Part shown: positions 51,256-64,000 of the stretch, in pieces
Numbering within the stretch: the first letter of the stretch is position 1
Layout: every line of letters starts with the position of its first letter
Assembly: GCF_017591435.1 (NCBI RefSeq)
Contig: NC_059259.1
Location: forward strand, 1,980,749-2,044,748
Reading direction: 5' to 3'
From: Portunus trituberculatus
Lineage: Eukaryota; Arthropoda; Malacostraca; Decapoda; Portunidae
Length of the DNA: 64,000 nt
The notes under the pieces: model-generated
The model's database searches: none
Told to the model about the DNA's origin: nothing
The model's input: the letters and a program-made list of their open reading frames with translations, nothing else
Program-made: the position numbers and the translations under genes

Positions 51256-51420
51256 AGCAACAACAACTGCTGCTCAACAACAACAGCTGCTGCAACAGCT
51301 GCTGCGCTGCTGCTACTGCTACTGCTACTGCTGCTGGTGCTGCTGCTACTGCTGCTGCTGCTGCTGCTACTGCTGTTGCTGGTGCTGCTGCTACTACTGC
51401 TGCTACTGCTACTACACTGC
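51062..51420. repeat. (CTG/CTA)n trinucleotide array, about 360 bp
   Basis: Long runs of CTG with CTA interruptions and a short inverted centre (ctgcagcaacaacaactgctgctc near 51250). All long Ala, Leu, Ser or Gln frames here are repeat artefacts. Confidence 0.95.
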
Positions 51421-51455
51421 TTCTGTGTAAATTTGTAATAATGTGTGTGTGTGTA

Positions 51456-51463
<8 letters not shown>

Positions 51464-51527
<64 letters not shown>
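51464..51527. repeat. (AT)n microsatellite
   Basis: Pure array of 64 bp preceded by TG units. Confidence 0.95.
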
Positions 51528-51529
<2 letters not shown>

Positions 51530-51657
51530 TATATCTTTCCACAGTGCCGTGTCAAGTGACGTTGGCGACAATGGAATGCCACACTCTTTTATTCTTGGCC
51601 AGCTTCACCACTACCTCTATGCTTTCTCCTTCCACCATCTCCTTGATTCCATTCATG

Positions 51658-51663
<6 letters not shown>
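51528..51663 (-). pseudogene. LINE C-terminal tail, truncated copy 1
   Basis: About 136 bp nearly identical to 52271-52409. On the minus strand it reads as a LINE end: a YMNGIKEMVEGESIE region followed by KLAKNKRVWHSIVANVT. It lies between two (AT)n arrays. Confidence 0.75.
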
Positions 51664-51752
<89 letters not shown>

Positions 51753-51790
51753 TATCTGTGTGTGCACACACACACACACACACACACACA
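51664..51790. repeat. (TA)n-(GATA)n and (CA)n microsatellites
   Basis: TA array to 51724, GATA units to about 51754, then CA array 51766-51790 bordering the SINE. Confidence 0.95.
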
Positions 51791-51792
51791 CG

Positions 51793-52085
51793 GCCCGGTA
51801 GCTCAGTGGTTAGAGCGCTGGCTTCACACGCCAGATGACCGGGGTTCGACTCCCCGGCCGGGTGGAGATATTTAGGTGTGTCTCCTTTCACGTGTAGCCC
51901 CTGTTCACCTAGCAGTGAGTAGGTACGGGATGTAAATCGAGGAGTTGTGACCTTGTTGTCTCGGTGTGTGGTGTGTGCTTGGTCTCAGGCCTGTCCGAAG
52001 ATCGGAAACAATGAGCTCTGAGCTCGTTCCGTAGGGTAACGTCTGGCTGTCTCGTCAGAGACTGTAGCAGATCAAACAGTGAATT
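51793..52085 (+). mobile_element. tRNA-Val-derived SINE, copy 2
   Basis: The tRNA-like head (51793-51863) has the same arms as copy 1: gctcagtggttagagcg, ctggc-ttcacac-gccag with anticodon CAC, and the ggggttcgactcccc T loop. The body including gtctcaggcctgtccgaagatcgg and gagctctgagctcgttccg is shared with copy 1. (CA)n borders both sides. Confidence 0.88.
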
Positions 52086-52099
52086 ACACACACACACAC

Positions 52100-52110
52100 A
52101 CAGACACACA

Positions 52111-52146
<36 letters not shown>

Positions 52147-52265
52147 CATTGTTATTATTATTAATAGAAGTAGTAGTAGCAGAAGTAGGAGTAGTAGTAG
52201 TAATAGTAGTAGTAGTAGTAATAATAATAATAATAGTAGTAATAGTAGTAATAATATAATAATAA
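52100..52265. repeat. (TTA)n / (TAG)n trinucleotide array
   Basis: TTA repeats (52110-52160) then mixed GTA/GTAG and ATA repeats to about 52265. Confidence 0.9.
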
Positions 52266-52270
52266 TATAT

Positions 52271-53372
<1,102 letters not shown>

Positions 53373-53745
53373 AGTGAGACAGTTGAATGTTATTGAAGAA
53401 GGAAAACTTGTCATTACCATCCCACAGTGTGACTTTTTTTTTTCAAAGCAACTGGCTGGTGTCACTGATCTGGTGGTGCTGCTCAGTCCGTTTGAAAATG
53501 CCACCAATGAGGTCTCAGGTGACAAGTACGTCACCGCCGGCACAGTTTTTCCAATCGTGAACTGTCTTTATAATACCGTTGCAGAGACATATTTTGTCAA
53601 TGACGACATCGTGGCTCTCAACGGCGCTCTGCATAAGCAGATTGTGCAAAGCACGTTCCAGTTATACAAGGTCTTCCATACGCGCATCCACGGTCACGTG
53701 TCTATGTGGGCACCGGGTCGGTGTGCAGTGCTTCCATTTTAGGGT
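53373..53745 (+). pseudogene. hAT/ZBED-type transposase fragment
   Basis: An open frame of about 122 codons contains LAGVTDLVVLLSPFENATNE and SGDKYVTAGTVFPIVNCLYN, a segment typical of hAT-family and ZBED1-like proteins (L-x-P-F-x-x-A-T-x-x-x-S-x-x-x-Y-x-T, then P). It ends at CAVLPF and a stop. Neither the BED zinc finger nor the C-terminal dimerisation domain is present. The transposase is therefore a fragment, though its frame is unexpectedly clean. Confidence 0.75.
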
Positions 53746-54250
53746 AAAATACCCTAAACTAGGGTAATTGGACCCTTCTTAGGGTAGTGTTTAGGGTAAT
53801 GCATAAACTAGGGTAATTTTAGGGTAATCTGCCGTCCTATGGATAGGTGTGCTTGGAATGGTGCCAATCTGGTGGCAGGCTGGTTCTCTTTCATGTTTGA
53901 TTCATGTACACAATCATCCCCGTGACTTGTATCATCCCTTCACCCCTCCACCCCATCCCCTTTCTCCCCAGTCTCCACTCACCCGTCTACTACGCGTACA
54001 CGTTTTGGACCTTCGGACGGTTAGATCACAATTCACACACAGAGTCAGTCACTTGCGATGACGAGTCCACACAGAGCAGCCGCAGTAGTGTGTAGTCCTG
54101 TGTGTGTGTGTGTTTGGGGGTGGAGGGGGGCAATATTTAAACTTATTTTATGATAAAAGTGCATTAATCAACAATTAATGGGCAACTTCGACAATCTAGG
54201 GTAAAACACTCGAATCTAGGGTAAAATCGACAAAAATCTGGGGTAAGATT
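53746..54250. repeat. AGGGTAA-motif clusters flanking unassigned sequence
   Basis: Six copies of AGGGTA(A/G) within 53742-53830 and about three in 54197-54250, with 370 bp of other sequence between them. The motif resembles telomere-type TTAGGG but is not a regular array. Confidence 0.7.
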
Positions 54251-54609
54251 TCATCAACTCTGGAAGCACTGTCGGTGTGATGCAGAGGGCCAGAGGCCCA
54301 GCTAGCCAGTCAGACCCTGACCTCTGCACGTGTCACACGCGCCGAAGCAACCGTGCGCATAGCCATAATCTGACCTCGCCATCTTATTTTCTCTTTATAA
54401 TACCCAATAGTTGTGCTGTGCGTTGCTGCCATAATACAAAAAGAAAGACAAAACCATCCCTACATTGCACTTTTCCATACACTCATCTAACTCATACAGA
54501 ACTAGCTCAAAGTAGTTATTTTAGTTCATACGAACGTTCTTAGGCAAAAATGCTAATTTTCCAAGATCATAGTAAGAGAAAAAACAATCCCACACCATCA
54601 AAGAATCTG
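54251..54609. other. No recognised feature
   Basis: No gene or known repeat family seen. Confidence 0.45.
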
Positions 54610-55165
54610 GGTTTTAATGTGTGTGTGTTGTGTAGCGTGGATCGCACCGGTTACTATTTGGACTGCGGTACACACAGTTTCTCTAGTTGTCAGTAACTTG
54701 AAAGCTTGCCTCATCTGACCAAAGTACCCTACACCACTTAGCTAAGTCCCAAACTTTGTGATGAAACACAAATGCAGCCCTACTGTTAAGGTGACCATGT
54801 GTGAAGCAATGTTTTGAAACTGTGCGGCTACTCCTTTATACTATGTCGCCTTCACATATCTCCGCACACTCCTTTCACTCACTCCAGCCAGCAAAGGGGT
54901 TCCTGGCCTTAAGTTCCTTGCTGTGTATGCGAGAGTTGGCCTCAAGCTGTCTTCGAATAATGATCAGAGTTATCTACCTCACACTGCGCTTACGCCCTCC
55001 AGGCTTGTAAGATGGTGGCGAAGCGTCTCTTCCTCCCTCACGATAAATTTTGGTCCAACGTTGAACAGTTCTGAGAGCTATGCCAGTGTTCGCGGCAATT
55101 TCTTGATTTGACTTATTCTACCACACTAAGGCACAAATTACTGAGATTTGGGCCATACTAATTAG
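54610..55165 (-). pseudogene. Tc1-like transposase remnant
   Basis: On the minus strand the sequence reads as a degraded Tc1/mariner-type transposase. The N-terminal helix-turn-helix is at about 55110-55060 (NKSNQEIAANTGIALRTVQRW). The GRKRSVR linker follows near 55000, then IIRRQLEANSRIHSKELKARNPF. Further on, part of the catalytic domain remains (VLWSDE-like, then VYR). Stops and shifts are many. The terminal repeats were not recognised. Confidence 0.75.
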
Positions 55166-55389
55166 TTTCCTAGGTCCCATAATAGGTAGTAAAAGGGCAC
55201 AATGGTAAGCTTACGCATCCACAAAAAGGGGCCGTGAGGGTGGGGGTGAAAGAAAATTCAAATTCAAGCACACGAACCACAGGCGAACATTGACTAAGGA
55301 AACATATCATCTACTTTGACTACTAGAGCTGCAGAGTTCTCAGATTGCGACATACAGCGAATCCCGCCGTATGTTTAGGAGTTAAGAAA
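55166..55389. other. No recognised feature
   Basis: No gene or repeat seen in this stretch. Confidence 0.4.
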
Positions 55390-55670
55390 GGATGAATGAA
55401 ATTTGGTCAGAGTCGAAGTTGTGGTCCCTTTCGCGTCTTCCGCTCTGACCAGCAGTGTAAAGTAAGGAGAACAGTGGCCGTTTACTACATGAACAATATA
55501 ATTGTCGGAGAAGAAACTTGAGATAAAGTTGTAAAGATAAGTATAGAAACCGTAGGAGGCTAGTTTTCAGATAAGAGCTTTGTGCCTGACTCTATCAAAA
55601 ACTTTTAATTAAATGTCTGCCTTAATGCAACACTAAAATAGGATGATAATGCATCAGATCCCGGCTTCTT
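55390..55670 (-). pseudogene. Jockey-like LINE, RT remnant
   Basis: On the minus strand it shows KVFDRVRHKALI, LASYGFYTYLYNFISSFFSDNYI and a VNGHCSP region, a degraded version of the KAFDRVWHK RT motif. It has internal stops and no catalytic DD. Confidence 0.6.
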
Positions 55671-55867
55671 AAAAAATATTATTCACTCGTAATTCAGGGT
55701 GACGTAAAGCACCATCAGCAAAGTCATGGCAATTTGCTATATTACAACTCCGAGACTTGATTAGTGTGTTGAGGTGAGACAGGAACATTGTGAATGTGTT
55801 TATTACTTGTCTGGTTTTACTTTTTAACTCTCTTTCAAAATTATCTCTTGTTTATATTATCAAAGTC
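55671..55867. other. No recognised feature
   Basis: Short unassigned interval up to the 5' break of LINE copy D1. Confidence 0.4.
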
Positions 55868-57066
55868 TCTGCTCTGCGCTAGACTCGCATTCTGAGGAGC
55901 ATTAAATGCTGCTGCTTACTGTTTCCATTGTCGTGATGCTCACCAGGTGCGTTCCAGGCGATGCCCTAGGTATCGCATGGAGCAGGACATTTTACAGCTT
56001 GCTAACAGTCAATTCATCAGCCTTGGTAGTGCCCGCCGAGAACTCCTGTACCGCCAGAAGGATGGAACTGGTGCGACATCCTATACTTCATTGGCCGCTC
56101 GCTCTTCAGCTGAGTCTACCGGACCGAAGACGACAAGTTCTGCTACCTCTCGCTCTGTTGGGGTGGGTGGTCCTGTTCATTTGGCCAATAGGTTTGCCCT
56201 TTTCTCCGATGACTCTAAGAAGTGACGAGAATAATACGGACTTGACCAAAGTCACCCATGTAGTGGATGTCCATTTGCCCCCTGCATCGCCTAAGTCTTT
56301 GAAGGGCCTGACCAAACGGCACCGCGGCTCTGCGGAGTCGTTAGATTTTGTTCAGCCTAAACAGTCTCAGGTTTCTACCGATGCACATAATCGTGAGTCC
56401 TTCAAGGACCGCTCTGCTAGGGTAGCTCCAGTAGTTTCTGTTCAGCCTCCTGTGACACCATCTGTCTCTGATCGGGCTTCTTGTGATGAGGATTATCTTA
56501 GCATGGAGACGTCCGATGATATTTTCACAACCATCCCTCGTGGACCCACTGTGTCAAAAATTGCAGTCCAGCCTGACCCTAGTCCTCCGATGACCGGTAG
56601 GAGTGATGATGGTTCGCATCACTCAACGGTAGGCCGAAAGGCAGCGGTCCAACGACCCGGCACATCACAACTCCCGGTGTCTTCTCGTCGCTTGATTATT
56701 TCTAGTCAGGTGAGTCACGGGCAGCCCCTTCAAAAGGTTCGCCCGTCCACTGCACCTAAATAGTCATCTTCAAGTTTCTACAGTGGAACTGTATAGGCCT
56801 TCGCGCCTCATAGGGGGAACTCCGAGCTATACTGTATGAGTTCTCTCCAGCCTGTGTAGCTCTACAAGACTATGCTAGGTGATAGTACTTATTCTAGTCC
56901 TCCTGGCTATCGTGCCTTTTATAGCACTCCATTCCCAGAACAGGGCCACCACGGTGGCACAGCTATCCTAGTCCGTCAAGACATACCTGTTGTCCCCTTG
57001 CAACTCAACTTTCCCCTTCAGGTGGTTGCTGTTAAGGTCTTTATGGGACGATCCTACACTATTTGT
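55868..57066 (+). mobile_element. LINE family 1, copy D1 (partial: ORF1 end and start of ORF2)
   Basis: The copy starts within the ORF1 zinc-knuckle region (SSRRLIISSQVSHGQP is visible further on). The ORF1 C-terminus ends at a TAG at 56761-56763. Part of the endonuclease follows (TILVRQDIPVV, VVAVKV). At 57066 the sequence is replaced by the 5' end (ccccccagatgg) of copy D2 in the same orientation. Confidence 0.9.
55906..56763 (+). pseudogene. ORF1 C-terminal part of LINE copy D1
   Basis: Two overlapping frames: one with the last knuckle part and SLGSARRELLYRQKDGTG (ends 56225), the other with ENNTDLTKVTHVVDVHLPPASP and the Ser/Pro-rich end finishing STAPK. The N-terminal RRM-like part and most knuckles are missing because of 5' truncation. 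Frame break near 56210. Confidence 0.85.
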
Positions 57067-57486
57067 CCCCCCAGATGGAGGGGCTTGCGTGCCCCGGTGA
57101 CCTGGCTAGTTAGGCTAGAGGGGGCTTAGGCCCCTGCTCCGCACTTTCGAGGGGGAGAGGGCTACCCATGCTAGTAAGGTCGCCAGTGAGGGCCAGACTA
57201 AATGGTTCCTACGTAGGCTGCCAGTGGACCAGAGGAGCCACCCGCTGGAGAGGTCGCCCAATAGGGGCCGTCCTGTGCTGGATGGTTAGGTGTCCAGGCT
57301 GGGATGCTTTGGGAGGGGGGTCTCAGCTCTGTCGTGGACAAACATTCGTATCATGTGGGGCCTTTTTAAAACGACTGGTCCGCATGGGGACGAGGTACCC
57401 CGTCCACGGCAGCCAGCGCTCCTCCCATTGTAGTCCCAGTAGGTGGTTTCCTTGCCCTGGAGCCAATTTTTGTGTAACTTTTATAT

Positions 57487-59374
57487 ATGGTGAAACACAA
57501 AAACTGTCAGGTTCTCGTGAGGTGGCTGACCTGGCCCGCGAGACGTCATCTTCAGGTCTGAGTGGGAAGGAGGATTCCCTCCACAAGAGCCTCCACAGCA
57601 GTCTCCTGTTCTGGGAGTTCTTCTGAGGGACGTATTTCTGCTGCATATGACTCCCTTGTGATGGTAAATGTTAACCCATCATTTTCTTATCACGCCTTGC
57701 ACTCACTTCTCAAGGTGTATGGCACGGTTCTTCGCATTCGACTTGTTTATGATAAGGACTTTCCTTCTAACCGCTGCTATGTAACTTTTCTGTCATGTGA
57801 TGAGGCCCATTTGGCTTATGAACATATAGCATCCCTGCCCCTTGCTGGCTCTGGCTTTAAGACAGAACTTCTCCACTCTCGCAATATTTCGGACAGTGAC
57901 ACGGACTACATCCCAAATCTTTTGAAAACCATTCAGAGAATTCAGTTCCTGAAGTCCGCCAGATCCCACCTCCACGTTGGTTTGTGGCGTACTACAGAAA
58001 TGGGCGCGGGAATTTCATCCATGCCTCCCGGTACCTGTCCAAAGAGATCGGCACGATTCCTGAGGGAAACCTCAAGAAATACGGGAAGGGGTGCTCGTGC
58101 GAGCAAAGATATCACGCAGGCAAGGATGTTGCAACATCTCCCATGCCCTTCTGACAGCATGTTTGAGACTATTAAGGCTCATCCCACCTTTAATTACAGT
58201 AAAGGTTGTGTGTACAGTCAGGATCTTTATGAATTTCCTGAAGAGGAAATACTAGCAATGTGTCCTAGCTCAGTCCAAAAGGTGACTAAGATGAGGAATT
58301 CCTCCAACATGGTCCTTCTCACCTTTTTGGTTCCACCCTTCCTGACCGTGTTAATATCGGTCCTATCAATCTTAGGGTGAGGCGCTTTGTTTCTCGCCCT
58401 CTTCAGTGTTTCTCATGCTATGGGTACGGTCACGGCAAAAGCTCCTGTAAGGAAGCTTCTCGATGTGGTAATTGCTCTGCACTAGACTCACATTCTGAGG
58501 AGCATTGCAATGCTGCTGCTTATTGTTTTCATTGCCGTGATGCTCACCAGGTACGTTCCAGGCAATGCCCAAGGTATCGCCTGGAGCAGGACATTCTACA
58601 GCTTGCTAACAGTCAGTTCATCAGCCTCGGTAGTGCCCGCCGCGAACTCCTGTACCGCCAGAAGGACGGTACTGGTGCGACATCCTATGCTTCATTGGCC
58701 GCTCGCTCTTCAGCTGAGTCTGCCGGTCCGAAGACAACTCCTGCTACCTCTCGCTCTGTTGGGGCGGGTGGTCCTGTTTATCTGGCTAACAGGTTTGCCA
58801 TTTTGTCTGATGACTCGGTTGAGTCATCTCTTAGAAGTGACGAGAAAAATACGGACTTGACCAAAGTCACCCATGTAGTAGATGTCCATTTGCCACCTGT
58901 ATCTCCTAAGCCTTTGAAGGGTCTAACTAAACGGCACCGCGGCTCTGCGGAGTCGTTAGATTTAGCTCAGCATAAGCAGTCTAAGTTTCTCCCGGTGCAC
59001 ATAATCGTGAGTCCTCCAGGGACCGCTCTGCTAGGGTAGCTCCAGTAGTTTCTGTCCAGCCTTCTGTGACGCCCTCCGTCTCAGATCGGGCTTCTTATGA
59101 TGAGGACGGTCTGAGCATGGAGACGTCCGATGATATTGTCACAGCCGTCCCTCGTGGACCCACTGTATCGGAAAGTGCAGTCCTGCCTGATCCTCGTCCT
59201 CCGAGGACCGGTAAAAGTGATGATGGTTCGCATCACCCACCGATAAGCCGAAAGGCTGCGGTCCAACGACCCGGCACATCTCAACTCCCGGTGTCTTCTC
59301 GTCGTTTGATTATTTCTAGTCAGGTCAGTCACGGGCAGCCTCAAAAGGCTCGCTCGTCCACTGCACCCAAATAG
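57487..59374 (+). pseudogene. ORF1 of LINE family 1, copy D2
   Basis: Begins ATG at 57487 with MVKHKNCQ because one A is missing in a run, then the RRM-like domain (NVNPSFSYHALHSLLKVYG, SNRCYVTFLSCDEA) in frame from 57562. A shift near 57920 and the shared T-run deletion near 58325 break the frame. Knuckles follow at about 58395-58560 (CFSCYGYGHGKSSC, CGNCSALDSHSEEHC, CFHCRDAHQVRSRQC). The Ser/Pro-rich end terminates at 59374. Function: RNA-binding ORF1 protein. Confidence 0.9.
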
Positions 59375-62300
59375 TCATCTTCAAGCTTCTACAATGGAAC
59401 TGTAGAGGCCTTCGCGCCTCGTGGGAGGAACTCCGAGCTTTGCTGTCGGAGTTCTCTCCAACCTGTGTAGCTCGACAAGAGACTATGATAGGTGAAAGTA
59501 CTTATTCTAGTCCTCCTGGCTATCGTGCCTTTTTAACACTCCTTTCCCTGACCAGGGCCACCACGGTGGCACAGCTATTCTAGTCCGTCAGGATATACCT
59601 GTTACCCTGGTACAACTTAAATCTCCCTTTCAGGTGGTTGCTGTTAAGGTCTTTATGGGACGACTGTACACCATTTGCAGTTTATATCTCCTCCTCGGCT
59701 TCCTGTCTCCAGGGGTGAGCTTGACGGCCTGGTGCGTCAGCTGACTCCGCCTTTTCTTTTGTTGGGAGATTTTAACGGCCGTCACCCATTGTGGGATGAA
59801 GGTGCTAGTAATCCTCGTGGGGTTTTAATCGGTTCTTTTATTGAGGATGAGGGATTGGAGATTCTAAATTCTTGGGATGTTACACATTTCCACAGTTTTA
59901 CTGGGACTTTTACAGCTATCGATCTATCTCTTTGTACATCTAATTCTTTCCTTTATTTTAATTGGCGAGTCCTACCGGATTTAGACGGTAGTGACCACTT
60001 TCCGATTTTATTGGAATCTGTGAACTCTGAGCCACAGTCCCAGCCCCATCCTGGGTTTTAGACAAGGCAGATTGGCGTCGATTCACAGACCTTAGCTCTC
60101 CGGCGACATTGTGGGGACCCGCAGTGCTTGGAAGCTTTTCGGCGCTGCCGAGCTCGGGCCGGCCGCGTTTTGAAAGAGGCACAAAGAGCCTCGTGGAAAG
60201 CCTATGTCTCTTCCATAAACGTCCGCACCCATTTACAGATGTCTTCAACAAAGTCCGCCGAATTGCTGGGAAGTATTCTGCTCCTTATCCACCAATTTTG
60301 TTGTCTGCTGGGCGAACGGTGGCAGACCCTAGGCGCCGACCTCTTCGCGGAGCACTTTGCGAGTGTTTCCCAGAGGCATCCTGCAGCTCCGGGCGCACGT
60401 CACCGCCAGAGAATGGAATCTCTCGGCATAAACTTTTCTTCGGCTGGAGGGGAGTCTTATAATGTCCCTTTCTCTGCTTCCGAGTTGCGAACTGCTTTGT
60501 CCCAGTGTCATGACTCTTCTCCTGGGCCAGATGATATACCTTATGCCTTCTTGCGCCACATGTCTGACACTGCTTTTAACTTTCTTTTAAATCTTTATAA
60601 TATGATTTGGCATACCGGTGACTTTCCATCTTCTTGGGCTGTGGCAGTGGTTCTCCCAGTTCCGAAGCCTGGGAAAGATAATCTCAATCTTGCATTTGTA
60701 AAGTTTTAGAAAAGATGGTAAATGTAAGATTCATGTGGTACATGGTGAAGGGGAAGTACTTGTCATCGGTACAGTACGGCTTCCGAAAGATGAGGTCTAC
60801 TACTGATGCCCTTTTATCCCTAGAGTCTTCCATTTGTGAGGCCTTCGCTAATCACCACCATGAAGTAACAGTTTTTTTTTTTACCTGGAGAAGGCTTACG
60901 GCTTAGTGTCATGGCATTTTACAGTCCATTTTTATCAAGACGTTTTTTACGGGGTCGAGTGGGGAGTGTTCTTCCTGAGGCTACTGCTCTAAATGACGGC
61001 GTTCCACAGGGAAGTATTCTTAGTGTTACATTATTTGTAGTCGCCATAAATGGTGTGATTGATACTCTCCCAGATGGCATTCACAGCTCCTTATATGTTG
61101 ATGATTTATGTATTTCTTTTGCTGCTGCTAGGATGTCACTGATTGAGCGCAAGCTCCAACTGGCGATCAATAGGGTGTCCAGTTGGGCCAACATGAACGG
61201 TTTTCGATTCTCCACCTCGAAGACCGTAGCTATGCATTTTGTCGCATCCGTGGTGTCCATCCAGACCCTGATTTATACCTCGCCAATAGACGCCTCTCAT
61301 GCGTGGAGGCGTCTCGATATCTTGGCCTTTTATTTGACAACCGTCTCACCTGGGTTCCCCATTTCCGTTCTCTTAAGGCGTCTTGTCGGCAGGCATTATC
61401 CCTTCTTCGGGTTTTAAGTCACACCTCTTGGGGTGCGGACAGGGACACGTTGCTGCTGCTTCACCGTACACTCATACTTCCGAAGCTGGAATACGGCTGT
61501 GAGATCTACTCATCCGCAACGGATGCACGACTACGCACGCTTGACCCCGTGCATCATGCTGGGGTCCGCTTGGCTACGGGTGCATTTCGGACATCTCCAA
61601 TACCTAGCCTTCTAGTGGATGCTGGTTTCTGGCCGCTCGACCTCCGGCGCCAGTCTTCGATGCTCCGGTGTTGGTTTCGCACCCACCGTCTTCCTGATTC
61701 TGTCCCCTGTGTGTCAATGTTGCGGGACTCGCGCTCGCAGGCGTATGTCACTCGACCGAGTCTCCCTAAACCTTTTGGCCTACGAGTTGCAAATCTCATG
61801 GCAGAGTTATCTATCGACCCCACTCCTGTGTACTCTTTCCGGCTCCCACGAGTTGGTTATTGGCAGCTTCCTGTTACCTCATTATGCCCTCCTGCCATGG
61901 ATGGCAAAAAGGATTTTCTGCCAGCTCTGTCCCACACACGGTTTTTAGAACACTCTTTTATGCATTCTGATGATATCCCTGTTTTTACTGATGGTTCCAA
62001 ATCCGACGCAGGCGTTGGGTTTAGTGTGGTTTTCCCTCTTTTTATCGGTCTGGCAGTCTTCCTTCGGTAGCCTCCGTCTTTACTGCGGAGCTGTCTGCCA
62101 TAGTCTTAGCTTTACAGATTATTTTACTCTCCCGGTTTCGTCTTTTACAATTTTTAGTGACTGTCGCAGTGCTCTTACTGCTCTCTCTTCTTTTATTTCC
62201 CATCACCCATTGGTTTTATCAGCCCTAGAGTGGCTATATCTACTTACCAGAAGAGGATATCGTGTTGGGTTCTGTTGGGTCCCTGGTCACGTTGGTGTTC

Positions 62301-62812
62301 CAGGGAATGAACACGCTGACCGCCTCGCTAAAGAGGCAGCAAGTCGCGCTCCATCTCCTGCCCCTGTTCCTTTTCGAGATGTATTTCATCTAATTCGAGT
62401 GGCGGTTGCATCAATTTGGCAGAGGAGATGGCTAACGGGGGTCGCAACCTCGAAAATGGGAGAGATCACTACTTCCACACTCCCTCTGTGGACATACACC
62501 CATGTCCGGGATCGCCGTGCACAGACGTTATTGGCGCGACTTCGTATAGGTCACACGTACCTTACACAAAGGTACCTCCTGACCAGGGACCCTCAACCTT
62601 ATTGTGATGACTGCCTGGTGCCGCTTACGGTGCGGCACCTACTAGTGGAGTGCCCCAGTTTGACTGACTTAAGACACCGCTACCTCTACCGCTGTCGCGG
62701 TAGAGATAACGGTGTCTATTATATCTCAAAGGTCCTTGGGCCAGAGTGCCTGGCCCAAGGCCATGACGTTTTTAGATTTTTGGGAGAAGCTGGCCTTCTC
62801 CCAAAGCTCTGA
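59375..62812 (+). pseudogene. ORF2 of LINE family 1, copy D2 (APE endonuclease, RT, RNase H, zinc-like tail)
   Basis: Endonuclease 59380-60061 (VCTS.. LLLGDFNGRHPLWDEGASNP, FTAIDLSLCTS, DGSDHFPILLES). RT 60128-61420 with GPDDIPYAFLRHMS, GFRKMRSTTDALLSLES and the catalytic YVDD at 61094-61105, but with the DLEKAYDTAW part lost near 60900. RNase H 61960-62340 (FTDGSKSDAGVGFSVVF, FSDCRSALTAL, GHVGVPGNEHADRLAKEAA). The C-terminus is PYCDDCLVPLTVRHLLVECPS and then FLGEAGLLPKL ending at 62812. Frameshifts occur in each domain. It nicks DNA and primes reverse transcription in intact relatives. Confidence 0.9.
62672..62717. repeat. Hairpin near the ORF2 end of LINE copy D2
   Basis: agacaccgctacctctaccgc pairs with gcggtagagataacggtgtct around tgtc. 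The stem is inside the last codons of ORF2. Confidence 0.9.
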
Positions 62813-62998
62813 ATTTTATTTTATTTTACACTATGTATTTTAATGTTTTATTCAGGTTTATAGTATTTTTAGTTTTTAGCTTTTTAATTGTATTGTTTTT
62901 AATCACTTTTAATTTTTATATATATACACGTTAGTTGCAATGAATTTATAGTAGCGGCGCCATATGACCGTCGTTGTTGCGGCGCCATAACTTTAAAA

Positions 62999-63021
62999 TC
63001 CATCCATCCATCCATCCATCC
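62999..63021. repeat. (CATC)n tail of LINE copy D2
   Basis: Repeats of catc close copy D2; copies A and B end likewise (ggat repeats in plus-strand reading). Confidence 0.9.
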
Positions 63022-63078
63022 ACTTCCTACTGCTACACCGGCCTGCACCGCGCGTCATGAGTCATGACTCATCGTCGC

Positions 63079-64000
<922 letters not shown>

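Larger units (their letters stand above)
57067..63021 (+). mobile_element. LINE family 1, copy D2 (full length, degraded)
   Basis: This is the most complete copy: 5' end ccccccagatgg, 5' UTR (57067-57486), ORF1 (57487-59374), ORF2 (59375-62812), 3' UTR with aattttattttattttac, a (CATC)n tail at 62999-63021, about 5.95 kb. About 20 nt of the 5' UTR (the aaccgccttgtcgtggtgg part of copies A and C) are missing. Orientation is opposite to copies A, B and C. Confidence 0.92.

Overview
This is an animal nuclear window, most likely from a decapod or other malacostracan crustacean. Coding exons are short and lie between introns packed with transposons. Dinucleotide arrays, above all (TA)n, are exceptionally abundant (about 15 tracts over 55 bp). 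The recognisable host gene belongs to the ionotropic receptor (IR/iGluR-like) family, and the LINEs, Gmr1-like LTR element, Harbinger, Tc1/pogo and tRNA-derived SINEs fit an arthropod. The organism call is inference; there is no bacterial gene organisation and no CRISPR.

Host gene: seven + strand exons (905-1150, 16904-17051, 22698-22855, 23231-23382, 36468-36573, 36911-37111, 37271-about 37430) join with matching splice phases. They give about 390 residues of an ionotropic receptor: end of the N-terminal region, ligand-binding half S1, TM1, pore loop, TM2/TM3 helix and start of S2. The first exons lie left of the window. The C-terminal end (rest of S2 and the last TM) was not found and should lie to the right, so the later part of the window may be one more transposon-filled intron.

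Layout: 1.2-16.9 kb (intron 1) holds a Gmr1-type LTR element on the minus strand with unusual domain order (PR-IN-RT-RNase H), 42-bp tandem repeats, LINE family 1 copy A, a chimeric repeat with (TA)n and an inverted LINE tail, a pogo-like MITE and a decayed LINE. 17-22.7 kb (intron 2) holds a 1,016-bp pure (AT)n array, a possible LTR end and an RTE fragment. 23.4-36.5 kb (intron 4) holds LINE relics, a SINE, an apparently intact two-exon HARBI1-like transposase gene, a second SINE, a Jockey-type ORF1, a large palindrome and a second RTE fragment. 37.4-64 kb is almost wholly mobile DNA: LINE family 1 copies B and C fused head-to-tail on the minus strand, another LINE with a YADD reverse transcriptase, trinucleotide arrays, LINE tails around a SINE, a hAT fragment, a Tc1 relic, and LINE family 1 copies D1 and D2 on the plus strand.

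LINE family 1 (five copies, about 5.95 kb when complete) dominates. It has ORF1 with an RRM-like fold and CCHC knuckles, ORF2 with APE endonuclease, reverse transcriptase and RNase H, a conserved hairpin near the end of ORF2, and a (CATC)n tail. Every copy is broken. Nearly all other transposon ORFs are degraded too. The only ORFs that look functional are the IR exons and the HARBI1-like gene.
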